DNA of 64,000 bases from Salmonella enterica subsp. enterica serovar Choleraesuis (lineage in GTDB: Bacteria; Pseudomonadota; Gammaproteobacteria; Enterobacterales; Enterobacteriaceae): NCBI GenBank assembly GCA_022846635.1, contig AP025685.1, positions 3,038,001 to 3,102,000 on the forward strand, read 5' to 3'. This document shows, piece by piece, positions 1 through 9,696 of the stretch; position 1 is the stretch's first letter, and every line of letters starts with the position of its first letter. Position numbers and translations under genes: made by a program. The notes below the pieces were generated by a model. The model was not told the DNA's origin and did not search any database. It worked only from the letters and a program-made list of their open reading frames with translations.

Positions 1-232
1 TTTTAGAATCATAAGATTTCATATGGAGAATATTAATTATTAGTTACAGGTTAATGAATTTAGCTCCATGCGATATATGCGGTTAATTATTTATTTCATA
101 TGTGTATAATTAGCGCCGTTTGAGTAACATATTCGCCGCTCGATTCTCTGTAATAATAGCAACCTGCAGTTACCCACCGCTTGCTACAGAAATTCCGGGC
201 GTTAAACGTACTTAATTTTACCGGAGCGACCT
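1..232. other. Upstream region of first porin
   Basis: AT-rich stretch with no convincing ORF. It must hold the promoter of the porin at 233. A GGAG Shine-Dalgarno sequence lies at 223-226, six bases before a TTG codon. No CRP-like TGTGA-N6-TCACA palindrome is visible, unlike the two porins near 28 kb. Confidence 0.5.
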
Positions 233-1378
233 TTGCTTTTTTCCCGAAAGACCGCCACCACCCTGCTTCCAGGGACTCTTATTCTCAGTTTTCTTCCATT
301 CACCTCTCACGCTGAAATCACCATTCTGGATAAAAATGACGCCAGTAATGCACTGCTTTCTCCCCTGAGTCTTGAGGTGGGCGGGAGTATCCGTCCCGAA
401 TTTATCTGGAATAACGGCCCGGAACCGGGGTATTACAAGAACGGCCATGACGGAGGCACCCGTTTTCGTTTTGGGGCTGATTATGCCCTTTCCACACACA
501 CGTCAATAATTGGATATTACGAATGGGGCGTTGATATCGCCCACGTGCTGGGCATGGATAGTCATTACGATAGCGATAGCCCAAGGGATTTCCAGCGCCA
601 GCTTTACGGGGGTATCAAAGACGATCGCTACGGAAAGCTGACTTTCGGCCATCAATATGGGGCTTATTACGATGCGGTCGGCGGTAAAAGTGATGTCTGG
701 GATAACGATGGCCATGCCAGCGCTAACTGGATAGGCGTGGGCGGTGACTACGATGGTGGGGAGCGCCCTAAAAACACGCTGAAATATAGCAATACATTTA
801 ATGACTTAACTATCTATGCCGACTATTTACTGCCTCAGGATGAGAAATGGCTGGGTGACGACATGCTCTATCGTCGAAATCATGGCGGGGGAATAGGTTT
901 CGATTATCAATTACAGGATGATCTGACTATCAGCGGCGCCTGGAACCAGACTCAGGCCACAATCAAGGATTTTTCTGGCCAGAAAAAAGGATATCGCCAG
1001 CAGTTTTCTGGCGCGGCCATCACCTGGCAGCCGGATAACTGGTATCTGGTGAGTACTGCCACCTGGTATCAAAACTATGTACCAACTAAGAAGAATGCCC
1101 GGGTAGAGCGCTACTTTGCCGGAGATGGTTACGGACTGGAAACTTTTGCCGGATATACCTTTCAGTTGAGAAAACCATTCCTGGAATCGATACAACCCTA
1201 TGTCGCTGCCGATACTTTGCGACTGAAAGGTAGTGAGAACTATCACGCTAACCATGTCTACCTAGGGATGTATACCCAGGTTGCCTATGGTTTCTCGTTC
1301 TATCTTGAAAGGACGCTGGCATCGACAACGGATAACGAATCGGATACGACCTGGCTTTCTATTTACTACGATTTTTAA
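233..1378 (+). CDS. Outer-membrane porin (paralogue A)
   Basis: A 381-residue outer-membrane beta-barrel porin, presumably a passive channel for small hydrophilic solutes. The start is a TTG codon, chosen because GGAG sits six bases upstream and an N-terminal signal peptide follows, with probable cleavage after SHA and a mature start AEITILDKN. The body is rich in alternating aromatic and polar residues and ends in phenylalanine (IYYDF), the usual signal for Bam-mediated barrel assembly. It shares blocks such as GGSIRPEFIW, EPGYYKNGHDGGTR, GDYDGGERPK and FAGDGYGLE with the porin at 10072, and GGSIRP with the porins at 26864 and 28464. It stands alone, followed by a hairpin. Pore specificity cannot be read from the sequence. 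Family is confident; substrate is unknown. Confidence 0.88.
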   Translation: MLFSRKTATTLLPGTLILSFLPFTSHAEITILDKNDASNALLSPLSLEVGGSIRPEFIWNNGPEPGYYKNGHDGGTRFRFGADYALSTHTSIIGYYEWGVDIAHVLGMDSHYDSDSPRDFQRQLYGGIKDDRYGKLTFGHQYGAYYDAVGGKSDVWDNDGHASANWIGVGGDYDGGERPKNTLKYSNTFNDLTIYADYLLPQDEKWLGDDMLYRRNHGGGIGFDYQLQDDLTISGAWNQTQATIKDFSGQKKGYRQQFSGAAITWQPDNWYLVSTATWYQNYVPTKKNARVERYFAGDGYGLETFAGYTFQLRKPFLESIQPYVAADTLRLKGSENYHANHVYLGMYTQVAYGFSFYLERTLASTTDNESDTTWLSIYYDF

Positions 1379-1397
1379 TCAGTTCGTCCTGTCATCC

Positions 1398-1419
1398 AAC
1401 GGCTCCCGGCGGAGCCGTT
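1398..1419 (+). terminator. Hairpin after porin A
   Basis: Perfect 9-bp stem AACGGCTCC/GGAGCCGTT with a CGGC loop, 20 bases after the porin stop. The T tract is weak, so this is a probable rather than a strong intrinsic terminator. Confidence 0.65.
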
Positions 1420-1578
1420 TGAAATCGGTAGCCCCTGCGGTAATCCCATCTTCATATGTTAATATTTATCGCAATAATTCATCTTAATAATAGAAAGCTG
1501 GCTTAGAACTACCTCAATGCTGTCAGCCTAAAGCTGTTCATAACGGGAACAGCGCTCATGTTAATAAAGGAAAGCGCA

Positions 1579-2340
1579 ATGCCTTACTTCACCTTAGAGA
1601 TGCTTGCCGAACAGTGTGGTGTCAGCATGCCTAATCTTCGGGCATGGCAACGCTGCGGCCTGATAAGTCCGCTGCGAGGTGAAGATGGCCATCGTTATTT
1701 TGAATTCAGCCACCTAATGCGCGTTGAACTTATCGTCGGCTGGATAAATCAGGGAGTCGCCCTGGAGGAGATTGGTCGCCTGCTAAAAGGTGAGCAGTTT
1801 TCGCCAGGCAGCCGCTGGAAAATCTGTCAGGAAAATCTGCTGGCTGCTCTGGAAAAACCGCAGCCGGAGAAAGCGCGCTCTATGTTACGCAAACTTGGGC
1901 GTGAATTACCGGCCAGCGCTTTGCTAGATAGCGTTCTTATACCTTTGCGTCTGTGGCTGGATAATGGGAGCAGTAGCCAATATCTGACCCGTCGGGCCTT
2001 ACTCGATACGCTTATTGTCGAATACGCCGCTTTTGTTATGCAGGCTCTGCGTAAACGCCCCGCTCCTACTCTGACAATCATTCCGCTATGCATGCGCGAT
2101 CCGCTGGAAGTCTGGCTGGCCGCTTTACGCTACGGTGCTGAAGGGTTCCGTATAGATGTACTGGCATTTCCGGTTCCGCTGCCGGACCTTACTCAGTTTA
2201 GCGGCGAGCATACTCTGCTTTGGAGCGATGCGCCGCCATCGGGTGAAGTAATCGACCGTATAACGCAGTGGCGGCGTGAAGGCCGCCATATACTCACCGC
2301 AGGCCCCGGCTTCTCCGGAACTTCGCGCAGCAAATCGTAA
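1579..2340 (+). CDS. MerR-family regulator, MlrA-like
   Basis: A 253-residue transcriptional regulator. Residues 1-70 form a MerR-type winged helix-turn-helix (YFTLEMLAEQCGVS, then LRAWQRCGLISPLRGEDGHRYF). The rest resembles the C-terminal part of MlrA (YehV), ending in a WRREGRHIL block comparable with MlrA WQEQGHDIF. MlrA activates csgD and curli expression in E. coli; whether this paralogue does so is unknown. ATG 1579 is preferred over ATG 1558 because AAGGA lies seven bases before it and the protein then begins at the HTH. There is no cysteine pattern typical of metal-sensing MerR proteins. It sits between porin A and cadC in the same orientation, so either neighbour, or its own gene, is a plausible target; that is inference. 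Confidence 0.8.
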   Translation: MPYFTLEMLAEQCGVSMPNLRAWQRCGLISPLRGEDGHRYFEFSHLMRVELIVGWINQGVALEEIGRLLKGEQFSPGSRWKICQENLLAALEKPQPEKARSMLRKLGRELPASALLDSVLIPLRLWLDNGSSSQYLTRRALLDTLIVEYAAFVMQALRKRPAPTLTIIPLCMRDPLEVWLAALRYGAEGFRIDVLAFPVPLPDLTQFSGEHTLLWSDAPPSGEVIDRITQWRREGRHILTAGPGFSGTSRSKS

Positions 2341-2354
2341 TACCACTATCTCTG

Positions 2355-2379
2355 AGCCAGCATCCCCTTACTGCTGGCT
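2355..2379 (+). terminator. Hairpin after MlrA-like gene
   Basis: AGCCAGCA (2355-2362) pairs with TGCTGGCT (2372-2379), 15 bases after the stop codon, with no strong T run. Likely terminator. The remaining sequence to cadC (2380-2616) holds the cadC promoter but no recognisable operator. Confidence 0.55.
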
Positions 2380-2616
2380 TGCCGGCATGAGAGCCTTCTT
2401 TTTGCCTCCGCTCCCTTCCTCCTACAGCCTTAACATTAAGAGCGGATTTGGAGCAAAAATTCAGCTGATTTTAGATGCTATAACTAAACTGTTAAGCCAG
2501 CTTTCACAATGTGAAGGATTCATGGTTAGAATTTATCCAGCTAAGCGATCGAGTGGCCCGAATGAATTGGGTCTATGTTAATATCACTGTTTGCCTTCCT
2601 TTCGGTTTTCTAAAAT

Positions 2617-4197
2617 ATGCAACAACCCGTCTTCCAAGTTGGTCAGTGGCAGCTAACACCTGCTATAAACCAGATCAGTCGTCCGGGACGCCAGGTAACT
2701 CTGGAACCGCGTCTCATCGATCTGCTGGTTTATTTCGCTCAATACCCTGATGTAGTGTTAAGCAGAGATGAATTGATCGATAACGTCTGGAAGAGGAATA
2801 TTGTTACTAATCACGTAGTTACACAAAGTATTTCCGAGCTAAGAAAGTGCCTGAAAGATGGCGATGAAAACAGCCCGGAGTACATCGTAACTGTGCCAAA
2901 GCGTGGTTATAAACTAGCGGTTCCCGTAAGCCTGATTGATGATGGGCTTCCTGATGAAGAAAGCAGCGATCCGGTTGCCGCCGTCACTACCGACCAGGGT
3001 GTCGGGAACCCGGTTTCATCTGAAGGCTCACAGCCTGCAGAGTTCAACACTCAGCCACCATCCCAACTTTCCGATACCGGCCATCACGCGGGTGTCAGGA
3101 TCCATGGAAGTAAAAGCCGACTACGTCGTTCGCGAATTATTGTCTGGATTCTATTTGTAGCTTCGCTGGTGGTCACGGTCGCATTTTTGGGCATCGGTAT
3201 TTTCTCCGCTCGTCTTCCGCCGCCGACCACGCATCTGATGCTTAATCCGCGTGATATTGATATCCGATTCCAGGGCAGGGCGACCTGTAGTAATTCGACC
3301 ATCCCAAGCTCATATATGCTGGGGGTGACTGACCTTATCGCCAACCTGCTGAATACCTATTCGACCTTTATGGTGCATAACCAGACCAACTTTAATTACA
3401 GCGGTCCGTTAAGCTCTGGGAAGTCGCTGACGATTGAATTTGTTAACCAGCGTCACTATCGCGCTCAGCAATGTTTTATGGCGGTGCGTCTGGTGGATAA
3501 TGCCGATAACTCCACCATGCTTGATAAGCGCTATTTTATTACTAACGACAATCAACTCTCCGTTCAGCAGGACATGCTGCGCAGTCTGTCGGAGTCTCTC
3601 AAGCAACCATGGCCTGAGCAGATGCAGGAAGAGTTAAAAATGATGGTGCCGACTCAGGATGCTGCTTTGCAGAAATTCTACCAGGCGCACAGCTTATTAT
3701 TAATTGGTGATATTGATTCTCTGGCTAAAGCAAGCAACCTGCTGGAAGAGACAATTAAAACCTGGCCGGAATTTACCTATGCCCGTGCAGAGAAAGTTTT
3801 GGTCGACGTATTACGCCATTCAGATCTCTCTCCTGATAATACCGAGCTTAAAAAACTTAATCAGGATATAGCCGAGCTGGACAATATTCCAAACATCAAA
3901 AATAAGGCTGTGTACTACCAGATACAAACTATTTTGCTCCTCAGCCAGGGACATGTTGATGAGGCCGACATAGCAATTACTAAAAGTATCGATTTAGAGA
4001 TGTCCTGGCTGAATTATGTATTGCTTGGCAAAGTTTATGAGATGCAAGGTCAGAACCGTCTTGCTGCAGATGCTTACATAACCGCGTTTAATTTACGTCC
4101 GGGTGACAACACATTACATTGGATAAGTAATAGTATCTTCCAAACCTCATTAACTCAGGTTGTTCCATATCTCGACAAGTTCACTAAAAACGACTAA
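2617..4197 (+). CDS. cadC: CadC, membrane-bound acid/lysine-responsive activator
   Basis: A 526-residue ToxR-like one-component regulator that activates cadBA at low pH when lysine is present. An N-terminal OmpR/PhoB-type winged helix spans residues 1-105 (EPRLIDLLVYF, SRDELIDNVWKR, VPKRGYKL). A poorly conserved linker, one membrane helix at about 175-197 and a C-terminal periplasmic sensor follow. Two periplasmic cysteines, Cys224 and Cys286, correspond to the redox-sensitive pair of E. coli CadC (Cys208/Cys272). The C-terminal block LDLEMSWLNYVLLGKVYEM-like region is strongly conserved. E. coli CadC has 512 residues; the extra length is in the linker. It lies upstream of cadB in the same direction, separated by a hairpin and an AT-rich promoter region, the usual enterobacterial arrangement. 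Confidence 0.97.
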   Translation: MQQPVFQVGQWQLTPAINQISRPGRQVTLEPRLIDLLVYFAQYPDVVLSRDELIDNVWKRNIVTNHVVTQSISELRKCLKDGDENSPEYIVTVPKRGYKLAVPVSLIDDGLPDEESSDPVAAVTTDQGVGNPVSSEGSQPAEFNTQPPSQLSDTGHHAGVRIHGSKSRLRRSRIIVWILFVASLVVTVAFLGIGIFSARLPPPTTHLMLNPRDIDIRFQGRATCSNSTIPSSYMLGVTDLIANLLNTYSTFMVHNQTNFNYSGPLSSGKSLTIEFVNQRHYRAQQCFMAVRLVDNADNSTMLDKRYFITNDNQLSVQQDMLRSLSESLKQPWPEQMQEELKMMVPTQDAALQKFYQAHSLLLIGDIDSLAKASNLLEETIKTWPEFTYARAEKVLVDVLRHSDLSPDNTELKKLNQDIAELDNIPNIKNKAVYYQIQTILLLSQGHVDEADIAITKSIDLEMSWLNYVLLGKVYEMQGQNRLAADAYITAFNLRPGDNTLHWISNSIFQTSLTQVVPYLDKFTKND

Positions 4198-4202
4198 GAA
4201 TT

Positions 4203-4234
4203 AGCCACTCGCATTGCCAAAAATGCGAGTGGCT
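4203..4234 (+). terminator. cadC terminator hairpin
   Basis: Perfect 13-bp stem, AGCCACTCGCATT pairing with AATGCGAGTGGCT around a GCCAAA loop, five bases after the cadC stop. It separates cadC from the cadBA transcript. The T tail is weak. Confidence 0.75.
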
Positions 4235-4558
4235 CACCTTAAGTTTAGATATTTATATTTTTTACACACCTCAAAAAAAACATAAACATAACCAAATTTA
4301 ACACAAATAAAACACCGTAACCCATTGATTTTAGGTGTGTTGAGCTTTCCATGATATCAACTTGCCCTCAAGGGTACATTTTCAAGCTATCGATTTTATT
4401 CGTCGTACAAAATATTTATGTTTAATTCAGAATATCTTTAGGTATTTTCCTGACTCGAAGCGTAGTCTGCTCGGCATTGGTTCTGTACTACGGCACCATA
4501 AATTAAAGACCTGGGCTCGTACTGCTATGCTTTTATGCTTTTCAGGAGACACCTTAAT
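4235..4558 (+). promoter_or_regulatory. cadBA promoter/CadC control region
   Basis: A 324-base AT-rich gap between cadC and cadB with A-rich runs (4273-4312) and a GATATCAA element near 4353. In E. coli the equivalent gap carries the two CadC sites and is silenced by H-NS at neutral pH; the composition here fits that. I cannot place the CadC boxes or the -10/-35 with confidence. AGGAG at 4544-4548 serves cadB ATG 4559. Confidence 0.6.
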
Positions 4559-5896
4559 ATGACTTCTTCTAACGCCAAGAAGATTGGGCTTTTAGCCTGT
4601 ACCGGTGTAGTCGCCGGTAATATGATGGGGAGCGGTATCGCTCTTCTGCCTGCCAACTTAGCCGGTATCGGTGCTATATCTATTTACGGTTGGATTATTT
4701 CCATTATTGGTGCGATGTCACTGGCATATGTATTTGCCCGCCTCGCTACCAAGAACCCGCAAGAAGGTGGCCCTATCGCTTATGCAGGGGAATTATCTCC
4801 AGCATTCGGTTTCCAGACTGGTGTTCTTTATTACCACGCTAACTGGATCGGTAACCTGGCTATCGGTATTACCGCAGTTTCTTATTTATCTACCTTCTTC
4901 CCAGCGCTGAATAACCCGATTGCGGCAGGTGTTGCTTGTATCGCTATCGTGTGGGTATTTACCTTCGTAAACATGCTGGGTGGTGCCTGGGTTAGCCGTC
5001 TGACCTCTCTGGGCCTGGTCCTGGTTCTGATTCCAGTAATCCTGACTGCAATTCTGGGCTGGCACTGGTTCGACAGCGCAACTTACGCTGCTAACTGGAA
5101 CACTTCTCACGCTTCCAGCGGCTCTGCAATCATTAAAAGTATCCTGCTGTGCCTGTGGGCGTTCGTTGGTGTTGAATCCGCTGCCGTAAGTACCGGTATG
5201 GTTAACAACCCACAGCGTACCGTTCCTATGGCTACCATGATGGGTACCGCTCTGGCTGGTGTAGTATACGTTGCCGCTACTCAGGTTATCGCTGGTATGT
5301 TCCCGGCTTCCGTAATGGCTTCCGCTGGTGCTCCATTCGCAGTAACCGCTTCTACCATGTTTGGTAGCTGGGCTGCTCCAGTAGTATCTGCCTTCACCGC
5401 TTTCGCATGTCTGACCTCTCTGGGTTCCTGGATGATGCTGGTAAGCCAGGCAGGTGTACGTGCTGCTCACGATGGTAACTTCCCTAAAGTTTACGGTGAA
5501 CTGGATAAAAACGGCATCCCTAAAAAAGGCCTGCTGCTGGCTTCCGTGAAAATGACCATCCTGATGGTTCTTATCACCATCATGAACTCCAGCGGCGGTA
5601 GCGCTTCTGACCTGTTCGGTGAACTGACCGGTATCGCAGTACTGCTGACCATGCTGCCTTACTTCTACTCTTGCGTTGACCTGATTCGTTTCGAAGGCGT
5701 TAGCGTTAAGAACCTGCTGAGCCTGGTTGCCGCGGTTCTGGGTTGCTGCTTCACCTTCATCGCTCTGATGGGTGCCAACTCTTTCGAACTGGCCGGTACC
5801 TTCATCATCAGCCTGATTATCCTGATGTTCTACGGTAGCAAAATGAACCGTCGCCAGCAGACCACCACCGCTGACAACGCTCAAGCCAACCACTAA
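4559..5896 (+). CDS. cadB: CadB, lysine/cadaverine antiporter
   Basis: A 445-residue inner-membrane APC-family transporter that imports lysine in exchange for cadaverine, exporting a decarboxylation product that has consumed a cytoplasmic proton. About twelve hydrophobic helices are visible. The N-terminal block GVVAGNMMGSGIALLPANLA is the substrate-binding APC signature, and LLCLWAFVGVESAAVSTGMV is conserved. ATG 4559 was chosen because it gives MTSSNAKKIG, aligned with E. coli CadB (444 aa), and has AGGAG upstream; the in-frame ATG at 4535 would add eight residues without support. It is 76 bases upstream of cadA and co-transcribed with it. Regulation is expected through CadC at low external pH. 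Confidence 0.97.
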   Translation: MTSSNAKKIGLLACTGVVAGNMMGSGIALLPANLAGIGAISIYGWIISIIGAMSLAYVFARLATKNPQEGGPIAYAGELSPAFGFQTGVLYYHANWIGNLAIGITAVSYLSTFFPALNNPIAAGVACIAIVWVFTFVNMLGGAWVSRLTSLGLVLVLIPVILTAILGWHWFDSATYAANWNTSHASSGSAIIKSILLCLWAFVGVESAAVSTGMVNNPQRTVPMATMMGTALAGVVYVAATQVIAGMFPASVMASAGAPFAVTASTMFGSWAAPVVSAFTAFACLTSLGSWMMLVSQAGVRAAHDGNFPKVYGELDKNGIPKKGLLLASVKMTILMVLITIMNSSGGSASDLFGELTGIAVLLTMLPYFYSCVDLIRFEGVSVKNLLSLVAAVLGCCFTFIALMGANSFELAGTFIISLIILMFYGSKMNRRQQTTTADNAQANH

Positions 5897-5972
5897 TTAC
5901 TCACCTAATTCTGCCCTTTCTCGCCCGGATACAACGACGGGAAGGGGCTTGTTATACCAGGAGTAAAGACAA

Positions 5973-8108
5973 ATGAATGTAATCGCAATTATGAACCACA
6001 TGGGCGTCTACTTTAAAGACCAACCCATCCAAGAGCTGCACACTGCATTAGAAGGTTACGGCTTCCAGATCGTTTACCCAAACAATCGCGAAGACCTGCT
6101 GAAACTGATTGAAAACAATGCCCGTCTGTGCGGCGTAGTTTTCGACTGGGACAAATACAGCCTCGAACTGTGTGAAGAAATCAGCAAACTGAACGAACAG
6201 CTGCCGGTTTACGCTTTTGCTAACGAACATTCTACTCTCGACGTAAGCCTGAATGACCTGCGCCTGAATGTTGAATTCTTCGAATATGCACTGGGCGCTG
6301 CTGCTGATATCTCTCTGAAGATCAAACAGTCTACCGATGCTTACATCAATGCAATCCTGCCTCCACTGACCAAGGCTCTGTTCAAGTACGTTGAAGAAGG
6401 TAAATACACTTTCTGTACTCCAGGCCACATGGGCGGTACTGCTTTCGAGAAAAGCCCTGTAGGTAGCATCTTCTATGATTTCTTCGGCGCTAACGCCATG
6501 AAATCTGATATCTCCATCTCTGTGTCTGAACTGGGTTCTCTGCTTGACCACTCCGGTCCACACAAAGAAGCTGAAGAATACATCGCTCGTACTTTCAACG
6601 CTGAACGCAGCTACATGGTAACTAACGGTACCTCTACTGCGAACAAAATCGTTGGTATGTATTCTGCACCAGCTGGCAGCACCATCATGATTGACCGTAA
6701 CTGCCACAAATCTCTGACTCACCTGATGATGATGAGTGACGTTACTCCAATCTACTTCCGCCCTACCCGTAACGCCTACGGTATCCTGGGTGGTATCCCA
6801 AGAAGTGAATTCCAGCGCGAAACTATCGAAGAGCGTGTTAAAAATACCCCGAACGCCACCTGGCCTGTTCACGCGGTAGTGACTAACTCTACCTACGATG
6901 GTCTGCTGTACAACACTGACTACATCAAGAAAACTCTGGATGTTAAATCCATCCACTTCGATTCTGCATGGGTTCCTTACACCAACTTCAGCCCTATCTA
7001 CAAAGGTCTGTGTGGTATGAGCGGTGACCGTGTTGAAGGCAAAGTTTTCTATGAAACTCAGTCTACTCACAAACTGCTGGCTGCTTTCTCTCAGGCTTCA
7101 ATGATTCACGTTAAAGGTGATATCGATACTGAAACCTTCAGCGAAGCATACATGATGCACACCTCCACTTCTCCGCATTACGGTATCGTAGCTTCTATCG
7201 AAACCGCAGCGGCGATGATGAAAGGTAATGCCGGTAAGCGTCTGATCAACGGTTCTATCGACCGTGCTGTGACCTTCCGTAAAGAAATCAAACGTCTGAA
7301 AGGTGAGTCTGAAGGCTGGTTCTTCGACGTATGGCAGCCTGAAGGCATCGAAGATGCTAAATGCTGGCCACTGGATCCTAAAGATAACTGGCATGGTTTC
7401 AAAGATATCGATAGCGACCATATGCACCTTGACCCTATCAAAGTCACTCTGCTGACTCCAGGGATGAAGGAAGATGGTACTATGGCTGAAACCGGTATCC
7501 CGGCTGCAATCGTAGCTAAATACCTGGATGAGCACGGTATCATTGTTGAGAAAACCGGTCCTTACAACCTGCTGTTCCTGTTCAGCATCGGTATCGACCA
7601 GACTAAAGCAATGAAACTGCTGCGCGGCCTGACCGATTTCAAACGTGCTTACGATCTGAACCTGCGTGTTAAAAACATGCTGCCTTCTCTGTATGCTGAA
7701 GATCCAGAGTTCTATGAAAACATGCGTGTTCAAGAACTGGCTCAGGGCATCCATGCGCTGATTCAGCACCACAACCTGCCGGATCTGATGTTCCGCGCAT
7801 TTGAAGTGCTGCCAACCATGGTTATGAACCCGTACAAAGCGTTCCAGAAAGTACTGCACCACGAAACCGAAGAAGTATACCTGAACGAAATGATCGGCCG
7901 CGTTAACGCGAACATGATCCTTCCGTATCCTCCAGGTGTTCCTCTGGTAATGCCAGGTGAAATGCTGACTGAAGAAAGCCGTCCGGTTCTTGAGTTCCTG
8001 GAAATGCTGTGCGAAATCGGTGCCCACTACCCAGGCTTCGAAACCGATATCCACGGTGCTTACCGCCAGGCAGACGGTCGCTATACTGTAAACGTGCTGA
8101 AAGCATAA
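5973..8108 (+). CDS. cadA: CadA, inducible lysine decarboxylase LdcI
   Basis: A 711-residue PLP-dependent fold-type I decarboxylase that converts lysine to cadaverine and CO2, consuming a proton and raising cytoplasmic pH. An N-terminal wing domain (about 1-130) precedes the PLP core. The Schiff-base lysine is Lys367 in STHKLLAAFSQ, the same number as in E. coli. PGHMGG near residue 150 and the C-terminal VPLVMPGE block are also conserved. E. coli CadA is 715 residues and forms a ppGpp-inhibited decamer; the length here fits that form. AGGAG precedes ATG 5973. It is the second gene of cadBA and is followed by a terminator before dtpC. Confidence 0.98.
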   Translation: MNVIAIMNHMGVYFKDQPIQELHTALEGYGFQIVYPNNREDLLKLIENNARLCGVVFDWDKYSLELCEEISKLNEQLPVYAFANEHSTLDVSLNDLRLNVEFFEYALGAAADISLKIKQSTDAYINAILPPLTKALFKYVEEGKYTFCTPGHMGGTAFEKSPVGSIFYDFFGANAMKSDISISVSELGSLLDHSGPHKEAEEYIARTFNAERSYMVTNGTSTANKIVGMYSAPAGSTIMIDRNCHKSLTHLMMMSDVTPIYFRPTRNAYGILGGIPRSEFQRETIEERVKNTPNATWPVHAVVTNSTYDGLLYNTDYIKKTLDVKSIHFDSAWVPYTNFSPIYKGLCGMSGDRVEGKVFYETQSTHKLLAAFSQASMIHVKGDIDTETFSEAYMMHTSTSPHYGIVASIETAAAMMKGNAGKRLINGSIDRAVTFRKEIKRLKGESEGWFFDVWQPEGIEDAKCWPLDPKDNWHGFKDIDSDHMHLDPIKVTLLTPGMKEDGTMAETGIPAAIVAKYLDEHGIIVEKTGPYNLLFLFSIGIDQTKAMKLLRGLTDFKRAYDLNLRVKNMLPSLYAEDPEFYENMRVQELAQGIHALIQHHNLPDLMFRAFEVLPTMVMNPYKAFQKVLHHETEEVYLNEMIGRVNANMILPYPPGVPLVMPGEMLTEESRPVLEFLEMLCEIGAHYPGFETDIHGAYRQADGRYTVNVLKA

Positions 8109-8130
8109 TAATTAGTATGTAATGAGTACC

Positions 8131-8158
8131 AAAGGGAAGCCTAGCGCTTCCCTTTTAA
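8131..8158 (+). terminator. cadBA terminator
   Basis: Stem AAAGGGAAG (8131-8139)/CTTCCCTTT (8147-8155) with a seven-base loop and a short T run. It lies 22 bases after cadA and only 19 bases before dtpC, so it may act as an attenuating rather than absolute stop. Confidence 0.8.
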
Positions 8159-8176
8159 TTGTGGCCAGGAGTATTC

Positions 8177-9634
8177 ATGAAAACACCCTCACAGCCGCGC
8201 GCGATTTACTATGTCGTAGCGATTCAAATTTGGGAATATTTCAGCTTTTACGGCATGCGTGCCTTACTCATCCTTTATCTCACTCACCAACTTGGCTATT
8301 CAGACAGCCATGCCATTAGCCTTTTTAGCGCTTATGCCTCCCTGGTGTATGTCACCCCTATTATCGGCGGCTGGATTGCTGACCGTTTATTAGGAAATCG
8401 GGTATCAGTCATCGCTGGCGCTTTATTAATGACCCTGGGTCACGTAGTACTCGGCGTCGAATCCAATTCCGAATGGTCGCTATATCTTGCATTAGCTATC
8501 ATTATTTGTGGTTATGGTCTGTTCAAATCGAATATCAGTGTATTGTTAGGTGAACTGTATGAGCCAGAGGATCCTCGGCGTGATGGCGGTTTCTCCCTGT
8601 TATATGCTGCTGGTAACGTAGGATCGATTATTTCCCCAATTGCCTGCGGACTCGCTGCCGAATGGTACGGCTGGCACGTTGGTTTTGCTCTGGCGGGTAT
8701 TGGAATGTTTGCCGGGCTTATTATCTTTATGAGTGGCCACCGCCACTTTGTTAATACACGAGGAATTAATGCCCCTGCCCTAAAGGAGCGCCATATGGGG
8801 TTACCGCGTGTGGCATGGTTAATTATTGCCCTCGCTGTATCCCCAATATTCTTCACGTTACTGCTTATTTATAACCTGTCCGGATGGCTTTTGGTTGTGG
8901 TCTGTATCGGTGCTGCCGTTCTGTTCTCAAAGATCATGGCGCGTGCAGATGCCGGACAGCGTAAGCAGTTATGGCAGATAGTGGCGTTGATGTGTCTGGG
9001 TCTGGTGTTCTGGATTTTTGCCCAGCAAGGGGGAAGCTCCATCAGCCTGTTTATCGACCATTTCGTTAATCGTCAATGGTTTAACATCCAGGTTCCTACT
9101 GCCCTCTTCCAGTCAGTTAACGCAATTGCGGTCATGATTACCGGCGTTTTGCTGGCCTGGTGCGTACGCGGCAAAGAACCAAAAGCAAATAGTCCGGCCC
9201 GAATCTGGCTGAAGTTTGCCTGTGGTTTGGTGCTCATTGGCGCGGGCTTTACTCTGCTGGCATTGAATGCGCGGTTAGGTGCGGTTCACGGCCAGGCATC
9301 TATGGGAATGATGATTGCAGGCCTGACGCTAATGGGCGCCGCCGAGCTATTTATCGACCCGGTAGCAATGTCACAAATAACCCGACTCAATATTCCTGGC
9401 GTTACGGGAGTGCTCACCGGCATTTATATGCTGGCCAGCGGTTCCGTTGCCAACTATCTTGCTGGGGTTATTGCAGAACTAAGTGACATTAGTGAAGTAA
9501 CGGGTACTGAAATAAACGCCTATGGTGATTTCTTTGCTCATATCGGCGAATGGATTTTCGGTAGCGCTATTGTGTTGATATTATTGGTACTTGTAGGAAA
9601 GTTCCGTGCTAAACGCCCGGCTAACTACAATTAA
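8177..9634 (+). CDS. dtpC: DtpC, proton-dependent di/tripeptide permease
   Basis: A 485-residue POT/PTR-family (MFS-fold) inner-membrane symporter with about 14 helices, close to E. coli DtpC (YjdL), which also lies after cadBA. The N-terminus [12 protein letters not shown] is nearly the same as that of E. coli. The usual POT motif ExxERFxYYG reads IWEYFSFYG here: the arginine is replaced by tyrosine, as in E. coli YjdL, an atypical dipeptide-preferring POT. ATG 8177 has CCAGGAG upstream and is preferred over the longer frame from 8159. The link to cad suggests peptide uptake as a lysine source, though that role is inferred. Confidence 0.95.
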   Translation: MKTPSQPRAIYYVVAIQIWEYFSFYGMRALLILYLTHQLGYSDSHAISLFSAYASLVYVTPIIGGWIADRLLGNRVSVIAGALLMTLGHVVLGVESNSEWSLYLALAIIICGYGLFKSNISVLLGELYEPEDPRRDGGFSLLYAAGNVGSIISPIACGLAAEWYGWHVGFALAGIGMFAGLIIFMSGHRHFVNTRGINAPALKERHMGLPRVAWLIIALAVSPIFFTLLLIYNLSGWLLVVVCIGAAVLFSKIMARADAGQRKQLWQIVALMCLGLVFWIFAQQGGSSISLFIDHFVNRQWFNIQVPTALFQSVNAIAVMITGVLLAWCVRGKEPKANSPARIWLKFACGLVLIGAGFTLLALNARLGAVHGQASMGMMIAGLTLMGAAELFIDPVAMSQITRLNIPGVTGVLTGIYMLASGSVANYLAGVIAELSDISEVTGTEINAYGDFFAHIGEWIFGSAIVLILLVLVGKFRAKRPANYN

Positions 9635-9647
9635 TTGTATCTAAATA

Positions 9648-9675
9648 TATTCTCATGAAATTGTTCATGAGAATA
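9648..9675 (+). terminator. Perfect 12-bp hairpin after dtpC
   Basis: TATTCTCATGAA pairs with TTCATGAGAATA around an ATTG loop, 13 bases after the dtpC stop. There is no T run, so termination would need to be factor-assisted, or the element has another role. Confidence 0.55.
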
Positions 9676-9696
9676 ATATGATACTATTTACGCTAA

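Noticed and set aside
4886..8054. Long minus-strand open frames opposite cadB and cadA (up to 340 codons)
   Set aside because: They lie antisense to two well-conserved genes with strong codon bias, have no ribosome site or recognisable product, and follow from the third-position pattern of the real genes.
8177..9634. Damaged POT motif in DtpC
   Set aside because: Tyrosine in place of the motif arginine is also found in E. coli YjdL, so it is a family feature.
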